Shown: positions 1 through 8,972 of the stretch, piece after piece
Numbering within the stretch: position 1 is the stretch's first letter
Layout: every line of letters begins with the position of its first letter
Translations under genes and position numbers: made by a program
Origin: a bacterium
GTDB taxonomy: Bacteria; UBP6; UBA1177
Direction: 5' to 3'
DNA length: 64,000 nucleotides
NCBI GenBank assembly: GCA_017405875.1
Contig: JAFQZM010000030.1
Span: 1-64,000, forward strand
Notes under the pieces: model-generated
What the model saw: the letters and a program-made list of their open reading frames with translations, nothing else
What the model was told of the DNA's origin: nothing
The model's database searches: none

Positions 1-824
1 AGACATATTACATTCGAGCTTATGCTACGAATTTGCAGGGAACTGCTTACGGCAACGAAGTAACATTGAATTTTAATGCTGTTCCAGCGGCTGTTACAAC
101 CAATAGTGTTTCAAATATAGATGCGACAACGGCAACATTGAGCGGCAATATTACTGCTATTGGAGATCCTGCTTATACTGAAAAAGGTTTTGTTTATAGC
201 AAGACTCCAAATCCGACTACCAGTAACAACAAAGTTAAAGTGTCAGGCAGCGGAAGCGGAACCTTTACATACAATTTAACAGGTTTGGAGACTCAGGTTA
301 CCTACTATGTAAAGGCTTATGTCATAAGTAATAACAATGTCAGATATGGAAGCGAGGTAAGTTTTTATACGGAGTCTCCTTATTATTATGTGTTAAAAGG
401 TGCCGGTCTTATGGTTCAAAAAAGTGATCTTTCAGCAGCAGCCAATAACTGGAATTCATCTAACACGATGGCTAATTCTTCTACGCTTGGAGGTTTTTCC
501 GACTGGAGATTGCCGACTGTTGACGAGCTGAGTATTTTGTATCAAAACAGAGATGTTATAGGTGGATTCCGAGTTGTGACCAATCTTAGCACATGTAATG
601 ATGAAGTGCCTATATACTGGTCTTCGACCGTAGGTTCTGAAAGTGGAAAATATAAGGTGGTATTCTTCAATGATTCAGGAGCAGTAGATGAGCTTGAAGC
701 CACAGAATCAGGTGCTATACTTCAACAGGGGTGTTGTGATTACGATATCTGGTCAGCTACATGTAAACGTTTTTTCTACATTAATTTTAGAAGTTATGCA
801 CGTGCTGTCAGGACAATACACTGA
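1..824 (+). CDS. Secreted FN3-like/DUF1566 protein, 5' end missing
   Basis: The reading frame is open from the left edge (first full codon at base 3), so the N-terminus lies outside the window. Visible are the end of one fibronectin-III-like repeat (TYYIRAYATNLQGTAYG), a complete second repeat of about 90 residues with the same ending (TYYVKAYVISNNNVRYG), and a C-terminal DUF1566/Lcl-C type domain with its usual marks (DWRLPTVDEL, then YWSST). Such proteins are normally exported surface proteins of unknown ligand. The family assignment is secure from motifs; the function is not known. A TTG at 33 is only an internal codon. Confidence 0.8.
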   Translation, partial: TYYIRAYATNLQGTAYGNEVTLNFNAVPAAVTTNSVSNIDATTATLSGNITAIGDPAYTEKGFVYSKTPNPTTSNNKVKVSGSGSGTFTYNLTGLETQVTYYVKAYVISNNNVRYGSEVSFYTESPYYYVLKGAGLMVQKSDLSAAANNWNSSNTMANSSTLGGFSDWRLPTVDELSILYQNRDVIGGFRVVTNLSTCNDEVPIYWSSTVGSESGKYKVVFFNDSGAVDELEATESGAILQQGCCDYDIWSATCKRFFYINFRSYARAVRTIH

Positions 825-912
825 TAAGCCAACAAATATGTTTTTATAGATGATTTCCAAATGAAACGAAGTCACCCGGTATCAAATCAATTCTCCCGTC
901 TTTCGGTCAAAT

Positions 913-933
913 AGACTTCTTTCTGTGAAGTCT
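913..933. other. Small hairpin after the DUF1566 gene
   Basis: AGACTTC and GAAGTCT form a perfect 7-bp stem with a 7-base loop about 90 bases after the stop codon. There is no T-run on either side, so it is at best a weak terminator. Confidence 0.25.
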
Positions 934-945
934 GAAACGCCTCAT

Positions 946-1022
946 TTATTCGCAGGTTAACCCGTCAACTTTCCCAAAAATCACAAAATTTACCGCTTTA
1001 ACAAGCAAATAACGCAAGTTTT
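946..1022 (-). repeat. Imperfect flanking repeat, copy A
   Basis: About 75 bases resembling 2305-2380 in the same orientation. Both contain TTATT(C/T)GCA(A/G)GTTAA near one end, then AAATCACAAAAT, TACCGCTTTAA and ATAACGCA. The two copies bracket the DUF4143 ATPase gene. Copy A lies against its stop codon, and its ends form an imperfect inverted repeat (TTATTCGCAGGTTAA against TTAACAAGCAAATAA). Confidence 0.6.
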
Positions 1023-1024
1023 GA

Positions 1025-2248
1025 TCAGAACATCATATTCTCTTTCATAAACAGCGGTATGTTGAAGTGCTTGATCCCGTTTCTGCGCTGAATCAGATCG
1101 TTTCTGGTTAAAAGGTATTTCGGATAGTTGTCTTTTATTTCTTCAAGCGGACGGTATTCCCGGTCTTCGGTCTTGATGTCGTTCATGATCGTCATGGAGA
1201 CCTGAACGTATGAATAATCATGGTTACGTTCCAAAATAAAGTCGCATTCCAGCTTGCCGATCCTGCCGACGCTGACTTCGTAGCCTTTCGACTTGGCATA
1301 AATGTAGACAATGTTTTCAAGTGCCGGACCGTAGTTTATGTGCTTGTTCGCGTTCACGGCAAAATAAAAACCCAAATCGGCGAGGTAATATTTCTGCTCT
1401 CCGGATATCGATTTTCTCGATTTCAGGTCGAACCGGTAGCACGGATAAATGATTTTTGCATCTTCAAGTATGGTCAGATAGCGTTTTAATGTTTCCCTTC
1501 TTACTGGACAGCCGTTTTTGGCGAGGTCGTTGAGAATGTTGGTGAGGCTTACGGTCGCGCCGAAATTGTTGATGATGTAACGCTGGACAGTCTCGAATAC
1601 TGAAATTTTTCTGACTTTAACACGTCTTTTAATGTCTTTTTGAAAAATTTCTTTAATGATTTCCTTGAGGTAAACATCTTTGTCCTCGCCTGAATACTGT
1701 ATCGTTCTCGGGAATCCTCCTTCTGAAATATAAGCGTCAAATTCGGCGGTGAGATCCGCACTGACATCTTTACCGAAAAACTTTTTCATTCCCAGATATT
1801 CTTCAAAACTCAGGGTGTAAAGCTCGAATTCGAGATAGCGTCCTGTCAGTTTGGTGGCAAGTTCGCCGCTTAAAAGATAGGAGTTCGAGCCTGTGATAAA
1901 GATCGAAAACTCCTCTTCTTCCCTGAAACCGTTGATAATTTCCTCAAAATTTCTGACGTTTTGGATCTCGTCGATAAACAGGTATTTGATCCCCGCTGCG
2001 CCGGACATTTCTTCAATCTTTGCATCAAGCTGGTCGGCTGTTTTTATGTTCCTGTATCCGCGTTTGTCCAAATTCAGGTAAATAATATTTTCTGATTTGA
2101 CACCGGATGCGAGAATTTCGTCAGCGATTGTTTGCATGAGGCATGATTTGCCGCATCTTCGGACACCGGTTATCACTTTGATCATATCTGTGTCGTGATA
2201 AAATCCGCGTATTTTCTTCAAGTAATTTTCGCGTTTGTAAAGTTTCAT
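1025..2248 (-). CDS. AAA_14/DUF4143 family ATPase
   Basis: 407 aa from the ATG at 2248, chosen because GGAGGTG lies just upstream; a start 10 codons earlier lacks a ribosome site. The N-terminal AAA domain has a Walker A of the form GVRRCGKSCLM (about residues 30-40) and Walker B YLFIDEIQN (about 90-98), followed by an ITGSNSYLLSGE sensor segment. The C-terminal half is the DUF4143 nuclease-like region (ECDFILE near residue 330). These ATPases are common, often horizontally acquired, and of unresolved role. It stands alone between two imperfect direct repeats, which suggests it moved in as a single-gene unit. Confidence 0.85.
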   Translation of the reverse strand: MKLYKRENYLKKIRGFYHDTDMIKVITGVRRCGKSCLMQTIADEILASGVKSENIIYLNLDKRGYRNIKTADQLDAKIEEMSGAAGIKYLFIDEIQNVRNFEEIINGFREEEEFSIFITGSNSYLLSGELATKLTGRYLEFELYTLSFEEYLGMKKFFGKDVSADLTAEFDAYISEGGFPRTIQYSGEDKDVYLKEIIKEIFQKDIKRRVKVRKISVFETVQRYIINNFGATVSLTNILNDLAKNGCPVRRETLKRYLTILEDAKIIYPCYRFDLKSRKSISGEQKYYLADLGFYFAVNANKHINYGPALENIVYIYAKSKGYEVSVGRIGKLECDFILERNHDYSYVQVSMTIMNDIKTEDREYRPLEEIKDNYPKYLLTRNDLIQRRNGIKHFNIPLFMKENMMF

Positions 2249-2304
2249 AAAAACACCTCCGAAGTCACCGTTCAACATCTTTCAGAGCATAAACAAAATC
2301 TTCG

Positions 2305-2380
2305 TTATTTGCAAGTTAAACCGTAAACTTTTTACAAAATCACAAAATCTACCGCTTTAAATGCCGGATAACGCAGTTTT
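2305..2380 (-). repeat. Imperfect flanking repeat, copy B
   Basis: Partner of 946-1022, upstream of the DUF4143 gene. Shared blocks are TTATTTGCAAGTTAAACCG, ACAAAATCACAAAATCTACC (matching 12 to 18 bases of copy A) and GATAACGCAGTTTT. Confidence 0.6.
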
Positions 2381-2426
2381 TCTCACGCCTCCCACAACTT
2401 GAAGTTATGTGGGATGCACACGTCCT

Positions 2427-2491
2427 CGTCGCTTGCTTCGACCAAGCTCAGCAACCGGAGACTGAGATTCTTTGCTACGCTCAGAATGACG
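2427..2491. repeat. Dispersed intergenic repeat, copy 1
   Basis: It contains TTGCTTCGACCAAGCTCAGC followed by AACCG, and CTACGCTCAGAATGAC. The first block recurs nearly unchanged at 36801-36824 (TTGCTTCGACAGACTCAGCA then ACCG). Elements of this style occur between genes in many unrelated bacteria. Confidence 0.5.
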
Positions 2492-2652
2492 ACCGCTTAT
2501 TCCTCGCCACACTGGAGAGGGACCAAGAGTGAGGTCAGAGACGGGAATAAAAGGGATGAGGTTTGTTTTTTATGCCAAAAAAATCCTGATTTCATTTGAA
2601 ACCGAGCTCCGTTTGTGCTATTTTGCCGCGGTTTTTGTGTGTTGAGGTTATT

Positions 2653-4191
2653 GTGCATAAAAATATTGTTTTTTTCTTTCTGATTTTTCTTGTTTTCAGC
2701 CTTTCAGCCGATATTTCGCAGGAGTTTGATTTTCTCCACAGCGCGTCATTTTCGTTCAGGAACAATGTTCCTTATATTCGGGTGCACGTCAAAAGTTACG
2801 AGAACGGTACAAAAATTGAAAATATAAAAAGTTTTGAGTGCGGAAGCAGCGAGATTGCGGCTAAATCATTCACTTTTTCGGTAAGCAAATTCTCTCCGGC
2901 AGTCGTGAAATACAGGATTGCTTTTCAGGAACTTGCGCAGAGTGAGCTTAGAAGTCATGCGGAAAAGGCGAAACTCTGGAGCATGAAAACCGGTATGGAG
3001 ACTGATATTTTCGTTCACGGCGCGATATTTTCGATAAACAAGTCAACTATTGACAACCGCGAATATTTCATCACTTCAAAAGAGCTTTTCACTAAAGATG
3101 AAAGTGAGAAACTTCTAAGTAAATTCAGAGAGTTGTTTCCTGATTACAATATCGTTTCGATTCCGGTGCATGAAAGCAATGCAAGTTCTATAATAAATGT
3201 GAAAACTGATGACGGAAAAAATTATAAGTGCCAGAATTTACTTCTTATCCACCCGAAAGCAGGATTCATGGCGGGAAACGATTCATATCCTGGGGATAAA
3301 AACTATTTTATAACTCCGCTTGCAGCTTCGAAAGGGGAGCTTGTGATAGAAGATTCAGTCGAAAACATCCTGCAGCGCATCCTTCCTGGAGAAATGTTTT
3401 TGTCAGCACCGCTTGAAACGCTCAAAGCGCAGGCTGTTGCAGCGAGGACGGACATTTTCATGCAGCTCGGCAAGCGCCATGTCTCGGAAATATGGCATAT
3501 CTGCAGCGAAGTCCACTGCCAGAAAGTTATCTGGAACGGAAAGGTCGATTCAAAGTTCGTTCAGGCGGTGAAAGAGACAGAGGGCGAAGTGCTTCTTTTC
3601 AACGGAACTCACGTTGCGCGGGCTCCTTACTGCTCAAGTGCGGGCGGCAGAACGGAAGATATCAGAAACGTCTGGTTTACCGCCGAAAAACCTTATCTTT
3701 CCGGAGTCTGGGACGGCGATGAACCGCTTCAACTCGACCTTTTGAAAGAAGAGGATCTTGCAAAATTCCTTCAGAGCGACTACGGCGAAGACAATATCAA
3801 AATGAATAAAAGGCACCGCTGGGAAGTCCGTTTTACGCAGGAAAAACTGAATTCTCTTGTCAATTCGCGCAAAAATATTGGAAACATCAACAAAATCAAT
3901 GCCTTGTCACGCGGCGTTTCCGGAAGGATATACAAAATCGAATTTGTCGGAAATTCGGGAAAACTCACGGTTTACGGTGAACTTAACATTAGAAGATTAT
4001 TGGATAATTTATACAGTTCTGCGTTTCTTGCTCAGAAAGAAGGCGATGAGTGGATTTTCAGCGGAATGGGCTGGGGGCACGGAGTCGGAATGAGCCAGAT
4101 GGGTGCTGTCTCGCTCGGCAGAAAAGGCAGAGATTTCCGCTTTATTTTGAAGAGATACTATCCGAAAACTGAAATATCAAAAATTTACTAG
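2653..4191 (+). CDS. SpoIID/LytB-domain exported protein
   Basis: 512 aa from the GTG at 2653. GAGG lies 5 bases upstream, and this start gives a clean signal peptide (HKNIVFFFLIFLVFSLSA); the open frame extends 19 codons further upstream but without those signs. The SpoIID signature runs from about residue 255: LETLKAQAVAART carries the Glu that is catalytic in SpoIID lytic transglycosylases, followed by paired Cys (ICSEVHCQ), YCSSAGGRTE and near the end GWGHGVGMSQMGA. The family cleaves peptidoglycan glycan strands stripped of peptide. Outside endospore formers the role is unknown; a cell-wall remodelling enzyme in the periplasm is likely. It lies 13 bases before gpmI. Confidence 0.85.
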   Translation: MHKNIVFFFLIFLVFSLSADISQEFDFLHSASFSFRNNVPYIRVHVKSYENGTKIENIKSFECGSSEIAAKSFTFSVSKFSPAVVKYRIAFQELAQSELRSHAEKAKLWSMKTGMETDIFVHGAIFSINKSTIDNREYFITSKELFTKDESEKLLSKFRELFPDYNIVSIPVHESNASSIINVKTDDGKNYKCQNLLLIHPKAGFMAGNDSYPGDKNYFITPLAASKGELVIEDSVENILQRILPGEMFLSAPLETLKAQAVAARTDIFMQLGKRHVSEIWHICSEVHCQKVIWNGKVDSKFVQAVKETEGEVLLFNGTHVARAPYCSSAGGRTEDIRNVWFTAEKPYLSGVWDGDEPLQLDLLKEEDLAKFLQSDYGEDNIKMNKRHRWEVRFTQEKLNSLVNSRKNIGNINKINALSRGVSGRIYKIEFVGNSGKLTVYGELNIRRLLDNLYSSAFLAQKEGDEWIFSGMGWGHGVGMSQMGAVSLGRKGRDFRFILKRYYPKTEISKIY

Positions 4192-4204
4192 AGGTGAATG
4201 AATT

Positions 4205-5725
4205 ATGGAAAACAAAAAAGTTATGCTCATGATTCTCGACGGGTTCGGGATCAGGGAAAGCAGCGATTTCAACGCGGTAAAAACGGCGAAAACGCCGAAT
4301 ATCGATAAACTTTTGTCTAATTCGCCGAAGTGTCAGCTCTCGGCGAGCGGGCTTGACGTCGGACTTCCGAAAGGTCAGATGGGAAACAGCGAAGTAGGTC
4401 ACACGAATATCGGCGCCGGAAGAGTCGTTTATCAGGATCTCACAAAGATCGACAGAGCTATCGAAGACGGCAGTTTTTTTGAAAATCCGGTGCTGAAAGA
4501 GACCGTGAAAGAGCTCAAGATCCACGGCGGAACGCTTCATCTCATGGGGCTTGTTTCTCCCGGCGGAGTCCACAGTTCGATGGAACACCTCTATGCGCTG
4601 CTTGAATTCGGAAAGCGCAACAAACTCGAAGTCGTCGTCCACTGCTTCCTTGACGGCAGGGATACTCCGCCTCAGAGCGCGATAAACTATATCCGTGAAC
4701 TTGATGAAAAGATGAAAAAAGAAGGTCTCGGTGAAATTGCGACAGTCATGGGCAGATTCTATGCGATGGATAGAGACAACCGCTGGGACAGGGTAGAGCA
4801 GGCTTACGACGCTCTGACGATGGGATTGGGACTGCGCGCCGAAACGCCGGTAGACGCGATTTTAAATTCTTACGCAAGAGGCGAATACGACGAATTCGTC
4901 AGACCGACGATAATCATGAACGACTGCGGCTTCCCGAAAGGTGTCATGCGCGACGAAGATGCCGTTATCTTCTTCAATTTCAGGGCAGACCGCGCTCGCG
5001 AGATCTCGATGGCGCTCAACTTCGACGAATTCAACGGTTTTATGAGAAAGCAGCGCGTCAACTTCAGCCAGTATGCGACGATGACACGCTACCGCGCCGA
5101 TTTTCCGTTCCCCGTACTTTTCGAGCATGAAGAACTCAAAAACATTCTCGGCGAAGTTGTTTCAAAGGCTGGAAAAACGCAGCTTCGTATTGCCGAGACT
5201 GAAAAATACGCTCACGTCACATTCTTTTTCAACGGCGGAAAAGAGACTGTTTTCGACGGTGAAGAGCGTATTCTGGTTCCGTCTCCGAAAGTTCAGACTT
5301 ACGATCTTAAACCTGAGATGAGTGCCTATGAAGTAACTGAACAACTTCTTGAAAATATTGAAAAATTCGATCTTGTAATACTCAATTTCGCAAATCCCGA
5401 CATGGTCGGTCACACGGGCGTCATGGAAGCTGCGGTCAAGGCGATCGAAGCGATTGACGAGTGCGTCGGAAAGATCATGGCGAAAGTCGAAAAAGAGGGT
5501 AGAGTGCTCATTCTCACAGCCGATCACGGCAACAGCGAGCAGATGTTCGACGAGACGACGAAGGCTCCGCACACCGCGCACACGACGAATCCCGTTCCTT
5601 TCGCGGTCTACAACTACGAAAACATCGAACTTCACAACGGAATTTTAGCCGACATTGCGCCGACGATACTCAAAATCATGGGACTTGAAATTCCTGCCGA
5701 AATGACGGGAAAAGAACTTTTCTAA
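4205..5725 (+). CDS. gpmI: 2,3-bisphosphoglycerate-independent phosphoglycerate mutase
   Basis: 506 aa, the normal length for the cofactor-independent, two-manganese enzyme that interconverts 3- and 2-phosphoglycerate in glycolysis. The start MLMILDGFGIRES has the first metal-binding Asp. GQMGNSEVGHTNIGAGR carries the phosphoserine nucleophile. HCFLDGRDTPP, DRDNRWDR, NPDMVGHTG and LTADHGNSEQM are the other conserved blocks, the last three giving metal ligands. GAGGTG precedes the ATG. It follows the SpoIID gene closely and may be co-transcribed. Coding is complete and unremarkable. Confidence 0.97.
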   Translation: MENKKVMLMILDGFGIRESSDFNAVKTAKTPNIDKLLSNSPKCQLSASGLDVGLPKGQMGNSEVGHTNIGAGRVVYQDLTKIDRAIEDGSFFENPVLKETVKELKIHGGTLHLMGLVSPGGVHSSMEHLYALLEFGKRNKLEVVVHCFLDGRDTPPQSAINYIRELDEKMKKEGLGEIATVMGRFYAMDRDNRWDRVEQAYDALTMGLGLRAETPVDAILNSYARGEYDEFVRPTIIMNDCGFPKGVMRDEDAVIFFNFRADRAREISMALNFDEFNGFMRKQRVNFSQYATMTRYRADFPFPVLFEHEELKNILGEVVSKAGKTQLRIAETEKYAHVTFFFNGGKETVFDGEERILVPSPKVQTYDLKPEMSAYEVTEQLLENIEKFDLVILNFANPDMVGHTGVMEAAVKAIEAIDECVGKIMAKVEKEGRVLILTADHGNSEQMFDETTKAPHTAHTTNPVPFAVYNYENIELHNGILADIAPTILKIMGLEIPAEMTGKELF

Positions 5726-5764
5726 AAACAAAAATTCCGGCTAAATATTTTATTTTCCAACTTT

Positions 5765-5793
5765 TTTACATTTTTCTGAAAAATAAGTAATAT
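5765..5793 (+). promoter_or_regulatory. Predicted promoter for gltX
   Basis: TTTACA (5765-5770), 17-base spacer, TAATAT (5788-5793), about 70 bases before the gltX start. Confidence 0.4.
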
Positions 5794-5860
5794 CCATGAC
5801 TGTTTTCGGGGAGCTTAAGTGCTCTCGTTTGATAACTGTTTGATTTTGCAGGAGAAATTC

Positions 5861-7324
5861 ATGAGCAGTGAAAAGGTAAGGACAAGATTCGCGCCGAGTC
5901 CGACCGGTTATATGCACGTCGGAAACTTGAGAACGGCTCTTTATGCGTGGCTTATTGCGAGAAAAAATCACGGAACTTTCGTTCTCCGAATTGAAGATAC
6001 CGACCAGGAAAGAAAGATCGAAGGAGCAGTCGATCTGATCTATCGCACTTTGGCTGAAACGGGGCTTGACCATGATGAAGGTCCCGATGTAGGCGGCGAT
6101 TACGGCCCTTACGTCCAGAGCGAAAGAATGGCTGCCGGAATTTATATGAAATACGCCGAAGAGCTCATTGAAAAAGGGTATGCCTATAGATGCTTCTGCA
6201 CGAAAGAGCGTCTTGACGATCTTCGCAAACACTGCGAAGAAAACCACGAGCAGACGAAGTACGACAGACACTGCCTCAGCCTTTCAAAAGAGGAGATCCG
6301 GAAAAATCTCGATGCCGGAATTCCTTATGTCATCAGGCAGAAAATGCCCGATTCGGGAACCACTTCGTTCCACGATGAAGTTTACGGCGACATCGAAGTC
6401 GAAAATTCGACGATGGACGATCTTATCTTAATAAAATCAGATGGTTATCCGACTTACAATTTCGCAAACGTAGTAGATGACCACCTCATGGGGATCACCC
6501 ACGTCGTCCGCGGAAGCGAATATCTGATCTCGACCCCGAAATACAACCTTCTTTACGACGCTTTCGGCTGGGAAAAGCCGCATTACGTCCACGTTTCGCC
6601 CGTCATGAGAGATGCTCAGCGCAAACTTTCGAAGCGTGACGGAGACGCAAGCTACGCCGATTTCATCAACAAAGGCTGCCTCAAGGACGCACTTCTCAAC
6701 TATGTTGCGCTTCTTGGCTGGAACCCCGGAAACGACCGCGAAATTTTCACCCTTCCTGAACTTATCGAAGCCTTTGACATAAAGGGAATAGGCAAATCTC
6801 CCGCTATTTTCGATGAAGTCAAACTCCGCTGGCTCAACAGTGAGTACATCCGTGCAATGTCTCAGGACGAATTTTTGAAACACGCGATGCCCTTCATCAA
6901 GCAGGCTGTAAAACGCGAAGACGTCAACTTCGACGTTATTGCTGCAGGTCTTCACAAGAGAACGGAATACTTCAGCGACGTTATCCCGCAGCTCGATTTC
7001 ATCGACGAACTGCCCGAATATTCGGCTGACCTTTACGTCAACAAAAAGATGAAGACCGACAAGGAAAATTCGCTTCAGGCGCTTCTTCTGCTGAAACCCG
7101 AACTTGAAAAATTCGAGGACTGGGATCACGAAAAACTTTACTACAAAGTCGTCGATATCGCTGAAAAAGCGGGGATAAACAAAAAAGTTCTGCTCTGGTC
7201 GATGCGCGTCGCACTCAGCGGAAAAGAACTCACTCCCGGCGGCGGAAGCGACATCGCTGCGATAATCGGCAAAGAGGATTCACTCAGAAGAATCGACAAA
7301 GGAATAGAGCTCCTTCAGAAGTAG
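5861..7324 (+). CDS. gltX: Glutamyl-tRNA synthetase
   Basis: 487 aa from the ATG at 5861 (AGGAG 6 bases upstream; a longer frame begins 14 codons earlier without a site). Class I synthetase that charges tRNA-Glu with glutamate. FAPSPTGYMHVGNLRTAL is the HIGH-type ATP-binding segment and KLSKRDGD the KMSKS-type loop. A Cys cluster (YRCFCTKE and later YDRHC) sits where the zinc-binding insert of many bacterial GltX enzymes lies. Only one GltX is seen here; whether it also charges tRNA-Gln cannot be told from this window. Confidence 0.96.
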   Translation: MSSEKVRTRFAPSPTGYMHVGNLRTALYAWLIARKNHGTFVLRIEDTDQERKIEGAVDLIYRTLAETGLDHDEGPDVGGDYGPYVQSERMAAGIYMKYAEELIEKGYAYRCFCTKERLDDLRKHCEENHEQTKYDRHCLSLSKEEIRKNLDAGIPYVIRQKMPDSGTTSFHDEVYGDIEVENSTMDDLILIKSDGYPTYNFANVVDDHLMGITHVVRGSEYLISTPKYNLLYDAFGWEKPHYVHVSPVMRDAQRKLSKRDGDASYADFINKGCLKDALLNYVALLGWNPGNDREIFTLPELIEAFDIKGIGKSPAIFDEVKLRWLNSEYIRAMSQDEFLKHAMPFIKQAVKREDVNFDVIAAGLHKRTEYFSDVIPQLDFIDELPEYSADLYVNKKMKTDKENSLQALLLLKPELEKFEDWDHEKLYYKVVDIAEKAGINKKVLLWSMRVALSGKELTPGGGSDIAAIIGKEDSLRRIDKGIELLQK

Positions 7325-7467
7325 TTTCTTATAATCCACACAACCCCAAATATTCTGTTTTTAAAATATCTTGATTTGTATTTGTGACATTTATATCTTG
7401 CGGAAACGATAGCGGCGCTGCTGTTCATATTTTATTTTTTACATTTAATTTTTTAGGAGATTTTATA

Positions 7468-8031
7468 ATGAATTACGGTGAAAAAATAAGAACAGTACGT
7501 GAAAAATTAAAAATCACACAAAAAGAAATGGCTAAAAGTTTAGGAATTTCACAGGCTTATCTTTGTGCTATCGAATCGGGTAAAATGCAGGCAAATGCAA
7601 AAGTGATCTTCGGACTTGAAAGGATTTACGGCGTGAAAACCGAATGGCTGGCGGAAAGCGAAGGCGATATTTTTGCCCAAAAACCGCCCGTTGTTGCTGA
7701 AAAAGGAAGCCGTTATATCGCTTCATTTATAGGCGAGATCGGTGCTTCAGTCGATGAAGGAAAACTGCTCCTTTTCAACGTGATAAGCGACAACATGGAA
7801 CCCTGCTTCCTCATCGGTGACGAAGTTCTGGTCGATGTAACGGAGACTCACCTGAAAAATCTGGGAGTCTATCTTTTCGAAATCGAATCAAAGACCGTGC
7901 TCAAACGCTTTATCGACGGAGAGTTCGGGAAACTGACCAATGACAAACCGGCGAAGAAAAACAACGACATCATTATGAACAGTTCGATAAAATGTATCGG
8001 GAGAGCAGTTTGGATCATAAGAAAGTTGTAG
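7468..8031 (+). CDS. XRE-HTH / S24-like repressor lacking the catalytic Ser
   Basis: 187 aa from the ATG at 7468 (AGGAGA upstream). Residues 1-60 are an XRE helix-turn-helix (KITQKEMAKSLGISQAYLC, IESGK). Residues about 90-187 resemble the LexA/CI peptidase fold: SDNMEPCFLIGDEVLVD and later TVLKRFIDGEFG. In LexA and CI the first motif reads GDSM, with Ser as nucleophile; here Asn stands at that place, while the Lys region looks kept. I infer a stable DNA-binding regulator that probably cannot cleave itself. It stands alone and faces the metal ABC genes; its target is unknown. Confidence 0.8.
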   Translation: MNYGEKIRTVREKLKITQKEMAKSLGISQAYLCAIESGKMQANAKVIFGLERIYGVKTEWLAESEGDIFAQKPPVVAEKGSRYIASFIGEIGASVDEGKLLLFNVISDNMEPCFLIGDEVLVDVTETHLKNLGVYLFEIESKTVLKRFIDGEFGKLTNDKPAKKNNDIIMNSSIKCIGRAVWIIRKL

Positions 8032-8050
8032 TTTAAAATTCTAAAAACAC

Positions 8051-8081
8051 GGCGGTAATTCCGGAAAATAGGGTTGCCGCC
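8051..8081. terminator. Hairpin after the S24-like gene
   Basis: GGCGGTAA pairs with TTGCCGCC (8 bp, one G-U) 20 bases after the stop. There is no T-run on the plus side, so termination is uncertain; on the minus strand it is followed by GTGTTTTTAG. Confidence 0.35.
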
Positions 8082-8144
8082 GAATTTCCGTGTGGATTTT
8101 CCCAAAATTTAGAGTATATTCGCGCCGAAAGTTTTTCGTTATAT

Positions 8145-8162
8145 CGTAATATCGTTATAACG
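8145..8162 (-). repeat. Dispersed CGTTATAACG repeat, copy 1
   Basis: Read on the minus strand this is CGTTATAACGATATTACG, identical over 18 bases to 63188-63205. It sits in the leader of the metal ABC operon, inside a larger imperfect inverted repeat (TTCGCGCCG at 8120-8128 against CGGCGGCGCGAA at 8169-8180). Confidence 0.65.
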
Positions 8163-8231
8163 AGATATCGGCGGCGCGAATTGTAATTGCGAAGCGGTGC
8201 AACGGCATAATGGCCGAAAACGGAGTTTGTT

Positions 8232-8972
8232 GTGAGCGGTCCTGAAGTCATAAATTTCGATAAGGTTTCGTTTTTTTACGGGAAGAACGAGATCCTGCGC
8301 GATGTCACCTTTTCGGTAAAAAAGGAGGATTTTTTCGCGATAATAGGTCCTAACGGCGGCGGAAAGACGACGATCCTCAGGCTCATGCTCGGTTTTATCA
8401 AGCCGACAAGCGGAAAGATCACGGTTTTCGGCGAAGAACCGGGCAAGAATTTTACGAAGATAGCGTCTGTTCCGCAGTTTTCTTCCCACGACAGGCTTTT
8501 TCCGATAACAGTTGAAGAGGTGGTTCTTCAAGGTTTGGTCAAATCGACTTCTTTCCTTCCTTTTTACAGCAAAGCTGAGAAGGCAAAAGCAGAAGACGCG
8601 ATGAAAAAACTGGGAATTTTAGACCGTGCAGATGCACGTTTCGGCGATCTGTCGGGCGGACTCAAACAGCGGACTCTTATTGCTAGGGCGATAGTGAGCG
8701 ATCCTGAAATTCTCCTTCTTGACGAGCCTGTCGCAAGTGTTGACAGCTCGGTCGAAAAGGATATTTACGAGATGCTTCTTGACATGAATAAGAAGATCAC
8801 AATCGTCATGGTTTCTCACGACATCGGTTTTGTTTCGAGTTTCGTAAACAAGATAGGCTGCGTGAACAAAATTTTCGTGGAACACGCTTCGAAAGACGAG
8901 ATGTGCTGCCTTGAAGAGCATCACGCATACAGCGGAAAAACAACGATGATTCACCATAAGTGCGGGATTTAA
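8232..8972 (+). CDS. Metal ABC transporter ATP-binding protein, ZnuC/MntB-like
   Basis: 246 aa starting at GTG 8232 (GGAG 6 bases upstream). All ABC motifs are intact: Walker A GPNGGGKTT, signature LSGGLKQR, Walker B LLLDEPVASVD, H-loop VMVSHD. The closest family by its permease partner is the ABC-3 class that imports zinc, manganese or iron. The C-terminus is His/Cys-containing (MCCLEEHHAY, MIHHKCG), which would suit metal sensing, though that is inference. The permease ATG follows the stop codon directly. No substrate-binding protein lies next to the pair. Confidence 0.88.
   Translation: MSGPEVINFDKVSFFYGKNEILRDVTFSVKKEDFFAIIGPNGGGKTTILRLMLGFIKPTSGKITVFGEEPGKNFTKIASVPQFSSHDRLFPITVEEVVLQGLVKSTSFLPFYSKAEKAKAEDAMKKLGILDRADARFGDLSGGLKQRTLIARAIVSDPEILLLDEPVASVDSSVEKDIYEMLLDMNKKITIVMVSHDIGFVSSFVNKIGCVNKIFVEHASKDEMCCLEEHHAYSGKTTMIHHKCGI

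Larger units (their letters stand above)
2279..2652. other. 374-bp stretch without a gene
   Basis: It contains repeat copy B and then a dispersed intergenic repeat (2427-2491). A 66-codon open frame crosses it, but its translation (FFATLRMTT-like) is the usual spurious reading of such repeats. I see no convincing gene here. Confidence 0.5.

Noticed and set aside
946-1022. Integron attC site
   Set aside because: The inverted ends and the place after a stop codon are suggestive, but the RYYYAAC/GTTRRRY core pair is not well matched and no integron integrase is in the window.
2399-2599. 66-codon open frame
   Set aside because: It is the spurious translation of a dispersed intergenic repeat and has no ribosome site.
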